NCBI GenBank assembly: GCA_026710545.1
Contig: JAPOQU010000045.1
Coordinates: 59,016-123,015, forward strand
DNA length: 64,000 bases
Source of the DNA: Gammaproteobacteria bacterium
GTDB lineage: Bacteria > Pseudomonadota > Gammaproteobacteria > Eutrophobiales > Eutrophobiaceae
Direction of reading: 5' to 3'
Position 1 is the first letter of the stretch. Every line of letters starts with the position of its first letter. A model generated the notes under the pieces. It was not told the DNA's origin. It searched no databases and saw only the letters and a list, made by a program, of their open reading frames with translations. The translations under genes and the position numbers were made by a program. Positions 43,299-51,425 of the stretch are shown piece after piece.

Positions 43299-45530
43299 AT
43301 GAATCCCATCGTTAAACTTTCCCGCCGCGACTTCGTCAAGAGCACCGGCCTGCTGGTGCTGGGCGTGTCGATGGCGGGTTGCAGCCGCGGCGGCAACCCG
43401 GCGCAAACCGGCGCCGGTTCCGGGACCGCGCCGTGGTCCCCGGATGTATTCGTCAGCATCGATGCCGACGGCACCGTATTCATCGTTTCACACCGGTCCG
43501 AGATGGGCCAGGGAATTCGCACCAGCCTGACTTCCATCGTCGCAGATGAACTGGAGGCTGACTGGTCGCGGGTGAAGGTCGTGCAGGCCCCGGGTGATGC
43601 GGTATACGGGGACCAGAATACCGACGGTTCATGGTCCGTGCGCGGCTTCATGGAGCGCATGCGCATCGCCGGCGCCACTGCCAGGCAGATGCTCGAGCAG
43701 GCGGCCGCCGACCGCTGGCAGTTGGACGTCTCCGACTGCCGGGCGCGCCTGCACCAGGTGCTGCATGATGCCGGCAACCGCGCCCTGGATTACCGGGACC
43801 TGGTTGCGGATGCGGCCGGGTTGCCCGTCCCCGAACCGGATCAACTGACGTTCAAGCCGGACCATGAGTTTCACTATATCGGCAAGGACGTGCCCATGGT
43901 CGACATGGACGACTTCATCCAGGGCCGGGCTATATACGGGACCGACGTAAGCGTGCCGGGCATGAAATATGCGGCGATTGCACGCTGCCCGGTTGTATTC
44001 GGGCGCGTGAAGTCCTTTGATGCGAACGCGGCGCTGGCCGTCAACGGCGTGCGCCGGATAATCGAAATAAAGGCCGCCGAACCGCCGGCTGCATTCCAGG
44101 CGCTCGGCGGCATCGCCGTGATTGCCGACAACACCTGGGCGGCGCTGGAGGGGCGCCGGAGGCTGACCATCGAATGGGACCCGGGAGACAACGGAGACTA
44201 TGATTCCGACGATTACCGAATACAGTTGCTGCGCACCGTCAGGCAGGAAGGCAATCTCAGGCGCAACGAGGGGGATGCGTTGAAGGCCCTGGATACGGCG
44301 GCCTCGACGCTGGAAGCCGGATACTACACCCCGCACCTCGCCCATGCGCCGATGGAGCCGCCGGCGGCGCTGGCTTCGGTGACCGCTGACGGTTGTGAAA
44401 TCTGGGCGCCGACACAGTCTCCGCAATCGGTTATTCCCGCCGCAGCCGGGCTTACCGGTCTCAAGCCCGAGCAGATCAAGGTGAACGTAACCCTGCTTGG
44501 CGGGGCGTTCGGGCGTAAGTCCAAGTGTGACTTTATCAACGAGGCGATCATCCTGTCCAGGGAGACCGGGGGGCCGGTCAAGGTGGTATGGAGCCGGGAA
44601 GACGATATCCGCCACGGCTATTACCATGCCCCCAGCGCCCAGTACCTGAAGGCCGGCATTTCCGATACCGGCGCGGTGACGGGATGGCTGCAGCGCACTG
44701 CCTTTCCCCCGATAAAATCGACGTTTGACGCCGATGCCGTATACCCGGCCGATTGGGAACTGGGGCAGGGCTCGGTGAGCATGCCGTTTGCCATCGACAA
44801 TATCAGGGTCGAGGCGGGCGCGGCGCCGGCGAAGATCCGCATCGGCTGGTTGAGATCGGTGTGCAATATCTTCCAGGCATTTGCCGTGTGCAGTTTCGCC
44901 GATGAAATTGCCCATGCCCGCGGGCGCGACCCGCTGGAGAATTACCTGGACCTGCTCGGTCCGGACCGGCTGCTCGATTTCTCAGGGTATGGCATGGAAG
45001 GCGCGGACGGCTATACGTTCGATGCCGCGCGCCTGCGCCACGTTGCCGAGCTGGCGGCGGAACAGGCCGGTTGGGGCAGAAAACTGGCGCCGGGTCACGG
45101 GCTGGGGTTTGCCGCGCATTACAGTTTCCTGAGCTATACGGCCGCGGTGATAGAGGTCGCGGTGGACGCAGACGGCCGCTGGCGCGTCCCGCGCGCCCAT
45201 GTCGCATTTGATTGCGGGCTGGCGGTAAACCCGGACCGGGTGCGCTCGCAACTGGAGGGAGCGGTGGTTTTTGGCATCGGCCTGGCTCGCGACGGCCTGA
45301 TCTCCGTGGCAGACGGCCGGGTGGTGCAGGGCAACTTCGACGATTACCCGATGTTGCGCATGGATATGGCCCCGGCCACATCCATTCACCTGGTGCAGAG
45401 CGATGCACCGCCGGCAGGCGTGGGAGAGCCGGGTGTGCCACCCATAGCCCCGGCGCTGGCCAATGCCATCTATGCCGCCACGAAAAAGCGCCTGCGCGAG
45501 ATGCCGTTCGGCGCGCAGATACTGGCTTAA
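43299..45530 (+). CDS. Molybdopterin-dependent oxidoreductase, IorB-like large subunit
   Basis: This 743-residue protein belongs to the xanthine dehydrogenase superfamily, IorB branch (isoquinoline 1-oxidoreductase beta subunit). A twin-arginine signal (KLSRRDFVKSTGLLVLGVSM) is followed by a possible lipobox (MAGC). The molybdopterin domains show SEMGQGIRTSLTSIVADELE, GGAFGRKSKCDF and, near the end, GVGEPGVPPIAPALANAI with E710 as the likely catalytic glutamate. It would hydroxylate an N-heterocycle or aldehyde in the periplasm. The usual small [2Fe-2S] subunit (IorA) is absent from both sides. The gene before it encodes a Cys-rich lipoprotein instead. Confidence 0.88.
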   Translation: MNPIVKLSRRDFVKSTGLLVLGVSMAGCSRGGNPAQTGAGSGTAPWSPDVFVSIDADGTVFIVSHRSEMGQGIRTSLTSIVADELEADWSRVKVVQAPGDAVYGDQNTDGSWSVRGFMERMRIAGATARQMLEQAAADRWQLDVSDCRARLHQVLHDAGNRALDYRDLVADAAGLPVPEPDQLTFKPDHEFHYIGKDVPMVDMDDFIQGRAIYGTDVSVPGMKYAAIARCPVVFGRVKSFDANAALAVNGVRRIIEIKAAEPPAAFQALGGIAVIADNTWAALEGRRRLTIEWDPGDNGDYDSDDYRIQLLRTVRQEGNLRRNEGDALKALDTAASTLEAGYYTPHLAHAPMEPPAALASVTADGCEIWAPTQSPQSVIPAAAGLTGLKPEQIKVNVTLLGGAFGRKSKCDFINEAIILSRETGGPVKVVWSREDDIRHGYYHAPSAQYLKAGISDTGAVTGWLQRTAFPPIKSTFDADAVYPADWELGQGSVSMPFAIDNIRVEAGAAPAKIRIGWLRSVCNIFQAFAVCSFADEIAHARGRDPLENYLDLLGPDRLLDFSGYGMEGADGYTFDAARLRHVAELAAEQAGWGRKLAPGHGLGFAAHYSFLSYTAAVIEVAVDADGRWRVPRAHVAFDCGLAVNPDRVRSQLEGAVVFGIGLARDGLISVADGRVVQGNFDDYPMLRMDMAPATSIHLVQSDAPPAGVGEPGVPPIAPALANAIYAATKKRLREMPFGAQILA

Positions 45531-45583
45531 CCTGTACTTTTCACGCGCCAAAACATACGCTGGATTCGAGCTACTACTCTGCA

Positions 45584-45640
45584 TTGACACGCGCCATACA
45601 GACATTTTAAAATGTCAGAAATAAATCTACTTTTCTGACA
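45584..45640 (+). promoter_or_regulatory. Promoter and palindromic operators of the AbiE operon
   Basis: TTGACA at 45584-45589 is a consensus -35. A -10-like TTTAAA at 45606-45611 follows at 16 bases and lies inside a perfect 16-base palindrome, GACATTTTAAAATGTC (45601-45616). A second inverted repeat, TGTCAGAA (45613-45620) and TTCTGACA (45633-45640), overlaps it. This is a typical arrangement for autorepression by an AbiEi-type antitoxin with an N-terminal winged helix. Confidence 0.7.
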
Positions 45641-45661
45641 AACTGATTGGAGATACCAACC

Positions 45662-46261
45662 ATGTCCAGCCTTCCGGAGCGCATTATGGAGTATGCCGAA
45701 GCTCGTCCTGAGGCTACACCGTTGTGCTCGACTGCACTGCTTCACCTCGGTAACCGTTCGGCAGTCGACCAGGCGTTGTCGCGGCTTACGCGGTCGGGCC
45801 GACTGATGCGGATCTGCCAGGGTATATACATGCGACCAATCGACACCCGTTTTGGTATTCGAGCACCTAGCGTCCACAAAGTGCTCACCTCGCTGTCGGC
45901 ATTATGGGGCGAGGCGATCGTGCCACACGGCGGCTCGGCGGCAAATCGCCTCGGATTGACTCTTCAGAATCCGGTGCGGGAGATTTATCTGACTTCGGGC
46001 CGTAGTAGACGACTACACTTCGGGGAGCATTATATTGTTGAACTTCGCCATGCCCCGCGCTGGCAACTCATATCTCCGTACCGAAAGGCCGGAGATGTCA
46101 TCCGCGCCTTGGCATGGCTCGGTCCTGAGGAGATTGAGGATGGATTGGATGTAGTCCTGCCAGCGTTATCAATAGAAGATATGGATGAGCTTTCGGCCGC
46201 GCGGGCCGTTATGCCTGTCTGGATGGCAGAAGCGATGAGCACGCGCCTTTCGCATGGTTAA
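45662..46261 (+). CDS. abiEi: AbiEi-like antitoxin (DUF6088)
   Basis: This 199-residue protein has an N-terminal winged-helix region (VDQALSRLTRSGRLMRICQG, then IYMRPIDTRFG) and a C-terminal AbiEi-type domain (PHGGSAANRLGLTLQNP, then EIYLTSGRSRRLHFG). It is the antitoxin and repressor of type IV AbiE systems. The ATG at 45662 has GGAG nine bases upstream. It overlaps the toxin gene by eight bases. Palindromic operators lie directly upstream. Confidence 0.87.
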   Translation: MSSLPERIMEYAEARPEATPLCSTALLHLGNRSAVDQALSRLTRSGRLMRICQGIYMRPIDTRFGIRAPSVHKVLTSLSALWGEAIVPHGGSAANRLGLTLQNPVREIYLTSGRSRRLHFGEHYIVELRHAPRWQLISPYRKAGDVIRALAWLGPEEIEDGLDVVLPALSIEDMDELSAARAVMPVWMAEAMSTRLSHG

Positions 46262-47276
46262 AGTGCGATACCAGGATTTGTCTGGCGACGACCGTCGTGA
46301 CGCCATGGAGGTGGCGGGGCGCAGTAGCGGTCACCAAGCTCATCTGCTGGAGAAGGATGTCTGGGTCGTCGCCACGCTCAGCGTGCTGTTCGACGCGCCG
46401 TTCGCGGGCCACCTGACTTTCAAGGGCGGAACGTCGCTGTCGAAAGTATGGCGAGCAATTCAGCGATTCTCGGAAGATGTAGACATCACCTATGACATCC
46501 GGGCATTCGCTCCGGACCTGGTCTCCGGAGCCGGTGATGAGGCGTTACCTCCTACACGCAGTCAGGAGAAAAGCTGGACGCGCGCGATCCGCTCCCGCCT
46601 TGTCGAATGGGTTCGGGAGGAGGCCTGTCCATTCGTTGCAGAAGGGATTGCGCGAATTGGTTTCGTGGGAAAGGTTCGCGCCGAAGCAGACTCACTTTTT
46701 GTCAATTATGAGCCTCTGTTCGAACAAGCCAGTTTCGTGCGTCCCGAAGTCAAGGTTGAGTTTGGCGCCCGTTCCACGGGAGAACCGCACAAGAAAGTGC
46801 CGATCGCGTGCGACGCTGCGCCATACCTGCCGGATCTCGTGTTTCCCCAGGCTAGTCCGAACACCATGCTGGCGGAACGGACTTTCTGGGAGAAAGCCAC
46901 CGCAGTTCACGTCTACTGCTGCCAGGAAAGGCGCCGGGGCGAGCGTATGTCAAGACACTGGCACGATCTCTCACGTCTGGACAGAGCCGGAATTGCAGCG
47001 AGCGCTTTGACCGACCGGGAGCTTGCTATTTCAGTGGCTCGCCACAAGGCGATATTCTTCTCCGAGAAGGATGCCCGCGGTGGGTGGATTGATTATGAGG
47101 AGGCAGTCTCGGGCGATCTGCAACTTGTTCCCTTCGGAACCGCCCGTACAGTCCTTGCCGACGATTACGCGAAGATGCTGGGCGCCGGTATGCTGCTGGA
47201 TGAGAATGAACCGTTTGACGTATTGATGGAGCGTTGCGCCTCGCTTGAGGCGTGTGCCAACGGTTCAGAAGCATGA
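46254..47276 (+). CDS. abiEii: AbiEii nucleotidyltransferase toxin
   Basis: This 340-residue protein of the AbiEii/AbiGii family (DUF1814) belongs to the DNA polymerase beta-like nucleotidyltransferases. The family motif appears as KGGTSLSKVWRAIQRFSEDV followed by DITY: the GG(T/S)S and the Asp pair bind metal and nucleotide. Later motifs include RHWHDLSRL and a conserved lysine-containing HKAIFFSEK. Relatives inactivate tRNAs by adding nucleotides and act in abortive infection. The frame appears intact. An IS21 transposase scrap begins directly after its stop codon, on the other strand. Confidence 0.9.
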   Translation: MVKVRYQDLSGDDRRDAMEVAGRSSGHQAHLLEKDVWVVATLSVLFDAPFAGHLTFKGGTSLSKVWRAIQRFSEDVDITYDIRAFAPDLVSGAGDEALPPTRSQEKSWTRAIRSRLVEWVREEACPFVAEGIARIGFVGKVRAEADSLFVNYEPLFEQASFVRPEVKVEFGARSTGEPHKKVPIACDAAPYLPDLVFPQASPNTMLAERTFWEKATAVHVYCCQERRRGERMSRHWHDLSRLDRAGIAASALTDRELAISVARHKAIFFSEKDARGGWIDYEEAVSGDLQLVPFGTARTVLADDYAKMLGAGMLLDENEPFDVLMERCASLEACANGSEA

Positions 47277-47425
47277 CAACTTTGTTTTCCGAAACCAGCC
47301 AGCAGGCTCAGGGCATCGGCCCGGCTGAGGAGTTTCTGTACGCCGCCGACACTCAGTTTGGTGCTGCGGCTGATGGCGCGGATGGACAGGCTGATTTGCA
47401 GCCGGAGCCGTAAAATCTCTCGCAG
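47277..47425 (-). pseudogene. IS21-family IstA transposase, N-terminal fragment
   Basis: Minus-strand codons encode LREILRLRLQISLSIRAISR followed by STKLSVGGVQKLLSRADALS, which is the N-terminal helix-turn-helix of IstA. The frame has a stop just upstream, and the rest of istA and istB is missing. The fragment runs into the AbiEii gene end, so an IS21 element was probably lost by deletion here. Confidence 0.72.
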
Positions 47426-47663
47426 TTAAAACGCCATTTATGCCATCAATAACGAGGCTGAAGTACCTCATGCCTGTTTGAACGGCGTTACTTCCCTCGT
47501 ATGCCTGACCTGCTTGCGCAGGGTGTGTTACTCCTTAAAACCATGTTTTAGCGTGTGAAAAGAGCAGTTTAAGCATAGGACAGCACGCCTTTTATGACAG
47601 TTTCCTGTTTATTATCAGCAGGTTCCGTCACGCTGAACTGGTCCGACCCTATACAGGGCTTCT
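47426..47663. other. Intergenic stretch without genes
   Basis: I see no gene in this interval between the istA scrap and the operator-like palindromes. Confidence 0.5.
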
Positions 47664-47695
47664 AATTATCGATAATTCATAATATTATCGATAAT
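47664..47695 (+). promoter_or_regulatory. Two ATTATCGATAAT palindromes upstream of the TonB receptor gene
   Basis: AATTATCGATAATT (47664-47677) and ATTATCGATAAT (47684-47695) are perfect palindromes with the same core, centres 19 bases apart. They are 31 bases before the start codon of the damaged TonB receptor gene. They look like a dimeric regulator's tandem operator. Confidence 0.6.
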
Positions 47696-47725
47696 ACGAA
47701 TTCTGTCCACATGAGGGGGAGTTAC

Positions 47726-48973
47726 ATGTCTGTCAAAACATTTTTCGCACTGGCGCCGCGTAAAACCATCGGGATAATTTCCCTGTTGTCCGTTTGTTTT
47801 TATGCCGGTCCGGTCGCGGCCCAGGGTGGCGGTCTGCTCGAGGAAGTCATCGTTACGGCGCAAAAACGTGAACAATCCATCCAGGATGTCGGCATCGCGA
47901 TTACGTCCTGGTCGGGCGAGCAGATCGATCAGATGGGCCTGGAGAGCAGCACACAGATTGCCGATATCACCCCCGGCGTGTTCACCGCCGGTAATCTCGG
48001 CGGGCAAACGACGCTTTTCACCATCCGCGGTGTCGTCCAGAATGATTTTCTCGATGTAACCGAATCCCCCGTTGCCGTCTACATCGACGAAGGCTATATC
48101 CCCATGATCCAGGGCCAGAGCTTTGCCACGTTTGATGTGGATCGGGTGGAAATACTCAAGGGCCCCCAGGGTACGCTGTTCGGCCGCAACGCTACCGGCG
48201 GCCTGGTGCATTTCATCACCCGCAAGCCGACGCGGGAAGCGGAAGCCTTTGCCGATATTACCTACGGTTCTTACGACCAGGTGCGGTTTGAGGGTGCGGT
48301 CAGCGGACCGCTGGGCGAGAACCTGTCCGCGCGGGTCAGCGGCATGTATAACAAGCATGATGCCATATTCGATAACCACTATCCCGAGGGTGACCCTGGC
48401 GCCTCGGTTTATCCCTTCGGCAACTTCGGGCCGGGCCGGGCGGAACCCGATGATGTGTGGACCGATGATTCCTGGGTAATGCGCCGGACGGATCCGTGAT
48501 CCCCGGCGCCTATATACCTTTCCTCGGCACCGAAGCGAACAACGAAGTCAGGCTGAAGACCAATTCCTATTCGCTGTTCGGGCAGGTGGACTACGATCTC
48601 AACGACCAGTTTACGTTCATCGCCGGGATCCGCGGCCTGGTCGAAAAACAAAGTTACACCCGGAGTATCGTCGCCTACATGAACACGGACGATTACCGGG
48701 TTGAAACCGATACGCGCGTCGCCGGTTCAGGTTACGATTTCAACGGCACCCTGCGCACGCCGTTTGCCGACAGCCGTTCGCCCACGCTCTGGACCGGCAA
48801 GGTGCAACTGGACCAGCACCGATGGACGCTGGGACGGCACGGTGTTCGTCAACAACTTTACCGATGCGCGCATTCGCCTGATCGGCTTCGATGTGTCGAA
48901 CCTGTGCGGTTGTGTTACCTATTCCTACGGCAAGCCCCGTTGGGTGGGGGCGTCGCTGCGGTATAACTATTAA
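47726..48973 (+). pseudogene. TonB-dependent receptor, collapsed by internal deletions
   Basis: The gene starts well: GGGGGA before the ATG at 47726, signal peptide, TonB-box-like EEVIVTAQKREQSIQDVGIA and a complete plug with FDVDRVEILKGPQGTLFGRN and ATGGLVHFITRK. A stop follows at 48499 after WVMRRTDP. The next frame resumes with barrel sequence (FGQVDYDLNDQFTFIAGIRG). Near 48820 the frame shifts again to DGTVFVNNFTDARIRLIGFD and the terminal VGASLRYNY. Together only about 415 residues remain where a full receptor has 700-800, so one or two deletions removed most of the barrel. It is not functional. Confidence 0.9.
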
Positions 48974-49025
48974 CGGCTCCGGCGGTGTGCGCCGTAGTTA
49001 TTTTGTAACCAATGGAGAGTAGAAG

Positions 49026-49763
49026 ATGAGTGATCTTGAAGAAATCAAAGGTTTGTTGAAGAGTATCGACAAGCGGTTGCAGCACGTTGAGGCCATCGAA
49101 GACATCAATCGCCTGATCGTTGACTATGCCCGGGCGGCGGACAACGGTAACGACGTGGATATGCTGATGCCCTTGTTCACCGAAGATGCGGTGTGGGAGG
49201 CGAAGGGGTTTGGCGCCTGGGTTGGCCGCGACAAGGCCGTCGGTTTCCTGAAAGCCATTGCCGGCGAGAAAGTCTGGTGGTCGCTGCATTTCATGATCTC
49301 ACCGAAGATAGACCTGGCGGACGATGGTAATTCCGCCACCTTGATCTGGTACTTGTGGGAACCGGCAACCATGCCGGCTGAAGATACCAAGGAGGCGGAA
49401 CCGCACTGGATCACCGGCGTGTACGATGCCGAGGTGGTCAAGGTAGATGGAAAGTGGTTGTTCAAGCGCATTACCAGCAACATGAAAATGATCAGCCCGG
49501 CAAAAGACGGCTGGGTAAAAACACGCTTCCCGGCAGGCTCCGACACCAACCCGTATCTCCTGTTCCTGGACGAAGGCACCTATTACTGGTGTGCCTGCGG
49601 GCAGTCAAAGAACCAGCCCTGGTGTGACGGCTCACACAAGGGCACCGGTATCAACCCGGTCAGGTTTGAAATGAAAGAGTACGATTTCGTAGGGATGTGC
49701 GGCTGCAAGAAGACCGGGACACCGCCGTTCTGCGATGCCTCACACCTGGGACTGGATATTTGA
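49026..49763 (+). CDS. SnoaL-like domain fused to two CDGSH iron-sulfur motifs
   Basis: This 245-residue protein has two halves. Residues about 20-155 form an NTF2/SnoaL-like domain (IEDINRLIVDYARAADNGND, then LMPLFTEDAVWEA). The C-terminus holds two CDGSH motifs: C189-A-C191...C200-D-G-S-H204 and C225-G-C227...C236-D-A-S-H240. Each should bind a [2Fe-2S] cluster through three Cys and one His. Tandem CDGSH proteins act in electron transfer or cluster transfer. Placement 31 bases before a Rieske oxygenase gene suggests a built-in electron donor or substrate-handling factor for that oxygenase; that is inference. Confidence 0.85.
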   Translation: MSDLEEIKGLLKSIDKRLQHVEAIEDINRLIVDYARAADNGNDVDMLMPLFTEDAVWEAKGFGAWVGRDKAVGFLKAIAGEKVWWSLHFMISPKIDLADDGNSATLIWYLWEPATMPAEDTKEAEPHWITGVYDAEVVKVDGKWLFKRITSNMKMISPAKDGWVKTRFPAGSDTNPYLLFLDEGTYYWCACGQSKNQPWCDGSHKGTGINPVRFEMKEYDFVGMCGCKKTGTPPFCDASHLGLDI

Positions 49764-49794
49764 GCGATAACTGACACCTGTCCGGAGACTGGCA

Positions 49795-50979
49795 ATGTTG
49801 AACTCCCATGAGATATTCGGAGCGGCTATGCTGAAGGCCTTTGATGCTGCCACCGCACCGGTCAACGAGGCCGGGATACTGCCCCCGATCCTGTACACCT
49901 CGCCTGAATTTCACAGCTTCGAGCGCGACACGATTTTTACCAAGGACTGGATGTGTGTCGGACGCACCTCGCAGGTCCCGGACCCGGGCGACTGGTACCA
50001 GTTTACCCTGCTGGATGAACCCCTGCTGGTCGTACGCGACCAGGATGGGCAGGTTCGCGTTCTCTCCGCAGTCTGCCAGCATCGCGGCATGGTTGTCGCC
50101 GAAGGCAGCGGCAACTGTAATAAGTTTCTCTGTCCTTACCATCACTGGAGTTACGCCCTGGATGGAAGATTGCTCGCGATGCCGGAAATGGACCAGGCAG
50201 TCGAGTTCGACAAGGCGCGCTACAACCTGCCGTCGTTGCCGGCGGAGATCTGGAACGGGTTTATTTTTTGCCGCTTTACGGAACAGGGCGATGCGCTCGC
50301 GCCGACGCTGGAGCAACTCACGGAGTTGCTGTCTAACTTCGACCTGGATAACTGTTACACAAAAATCGGCGACACCTACGAAGACCTGCCGTGGAACTGG
50401 AAGGTGATGCTGGAAAACTTCAACGACGGTTATCACGCCAACCGCCTGCATGTCGGTATCGGCGATCATGTGCCGTCTGAAAACGCCCGTTTTCTGGAAT
50501 GGGACGATGAGCAGAATCATGTCTCCCGGCTCAATTATTTCACCCACATCGACGGCGGTTTCAACGCCACCAGGAAAACCCTGTTACCGGTGTTTGAAAA
50601 ACTGAGCGATGACGAGCGGCACCGCGCCATGTTCTGCCTGGTGCCCCCCAGCCTCGGCCTCGCCGTGACGCCCGACACCATTACCTATTTCATCGTCAAT
50701 CCCAAGGCCGCGGAAGCGATTGATATCCACATCGGTTACTGTATGGACCCGAGGGCGCCGAACGAACCCTTGTTCGATCTGCTGTTCAGGGACATGGAAG
50801 CCGGCGTGAACGATTTTAACGTCCAGGATATCCATGCGGATACGATGGTGCAGAAGGGTCTGCGCTCACGCTTCGGCCCCCATGGCCGTTATTCCTGGCA
50901 GGAGGAGACACTGCAGCAGTTTAATCGCTGGCTGGTGAAACGCTATCGCGCCAACTGGCCGTCAACTCAGATGGACTGA
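49795..50979 (+). CDS. Rieske aromatic-ring-hydroxylating oxygenase, alpha subunit
   Basis: This 394-residue protein has an N-terminal Rieske [2Fe-2S] domain with C94-x-H96 (VCQHRGM) and C113-x2-H116 (FLCPYHHWSY). The mononuclear iron site is in the C-terminal domain, LENFNDGYHANRLH, with an Asp bridging the two centres. It belongs to the broad ring-hydroxylating dioxygenase family; demethylase or hydroxylase activity is equally possible. No beta subunit, ferredoxin or reductase gene is adjacent; the CDGSH protein upstream may supply electrons. RidA and 2OG-oxygenase genes follow at short spacing, so this looks like a four-gene catabolic or tailoring operon. Confidence 0.92.
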   Translation: MLNSHEIFGAAMLKAFDAATAPVNEAGILPPILYTSPEFHSFERDTIFTKDWMCVGRTSQVPDPGDWYQFTLLDEPLLVVRDQDGQVRVLSAVCQHRGMVVAEGSGNCNKFLCPYHHWSYALDGRLLAMPEMDQAVEFDKARYNLPSLPAEIWNGFIFCRFTEQGDALAPTLEQLTELLSNFDLDNCYTKIGDTYEDLPWNWKVMLENFNDGYHANRLHVGIGDHVPSENARFLEWDDEQNHVSRLNYFTHIDGGFNATRKTLLPVFEKLSDDERHRAMFCLVPPSLGLAVTPDTITYFIVNPKAAEAIDIHIGYCMDPRAPNEPLFDLLFRDMEAGVNDFNVQDIHADTMVQKGLRSRFGPHGRYSWQEETLQQFNRWLVKRYRANWPSTQMD

Positions 50980-50997
50980 ACAGACAATAGAACGAAT

Positions 50998-51402
50998 ATG
51001 CCAAATAAATTTATCCACCCCGAGGGTATTCTGCCGGATGTAGTACACGGCTACACCAGTGTCGTTGTCAGCACCGGGAAAAAGATGGTGCATTGCGCCG
51101 GCCAGGTGCCGATGGACGCCGACCTGAACCTGGTCGGCGACACGCTCGCCGAGCAAATGGATCAATCATTCAAAGCCATCGGTATTGCGCTTGCCGCGGG
51201 CGGCGCGACCCCGGCTGATGTGGTGCGCGGCCGGATTTACATCGTCGATTATAACGCCGGTATGGTGCAGACGGTCATCGAAAAAACCGCGGCCTTCTAC
51301 GCGCCGGGTGAACCGCCGCCAAGCACGTTGATCGGCGTACAATCGCTGGCGTTGCCGGGGATCATGGTCGAGATCGAAGTGACGGCGGTACTCGATGATT
51401 AA
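50998..51402 (+). CDS. RidA-family protein
   Basis: This 134-residue protein of the YjgF/YER057c/UK114 family shows HCAGQVPMDADLNLVGDTLA, QMDQSFKAIGIALAAGGATP and LALPGIMVEIEVTA, the usual trimer-core segments. Classical RidA enzymes hydrolyse reactive enamines or imines using an arginine near the sheet (VVRGRIYIVD here). In oxygenase operons, RidA-like proteins often process unstable intermediates. It starts 18 bases after the Rieske gene. Confidence 0.9.
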   Translation: MPNKFIHPEGILPDVVHGYTSVVVSTGKKMVHCAGQVPMDADLNLVGDTLAEQMDQSFKAIGIALAAGGATPADVVRGRIYIVDYNAGMVQTVIEKTAAFYAPGEPPPSTLIGVQSLALPGIMVEIEVTAVLDD

Positions 51403-51425
51403 ACCCTGACCTGCTCCGGCGCACT

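Noticed and set aside
43629..44915. A 428-codon minus-strand frame
   Set aside because: It is antisense to the IorB-like gene and lacks a ribosome site and motifs.
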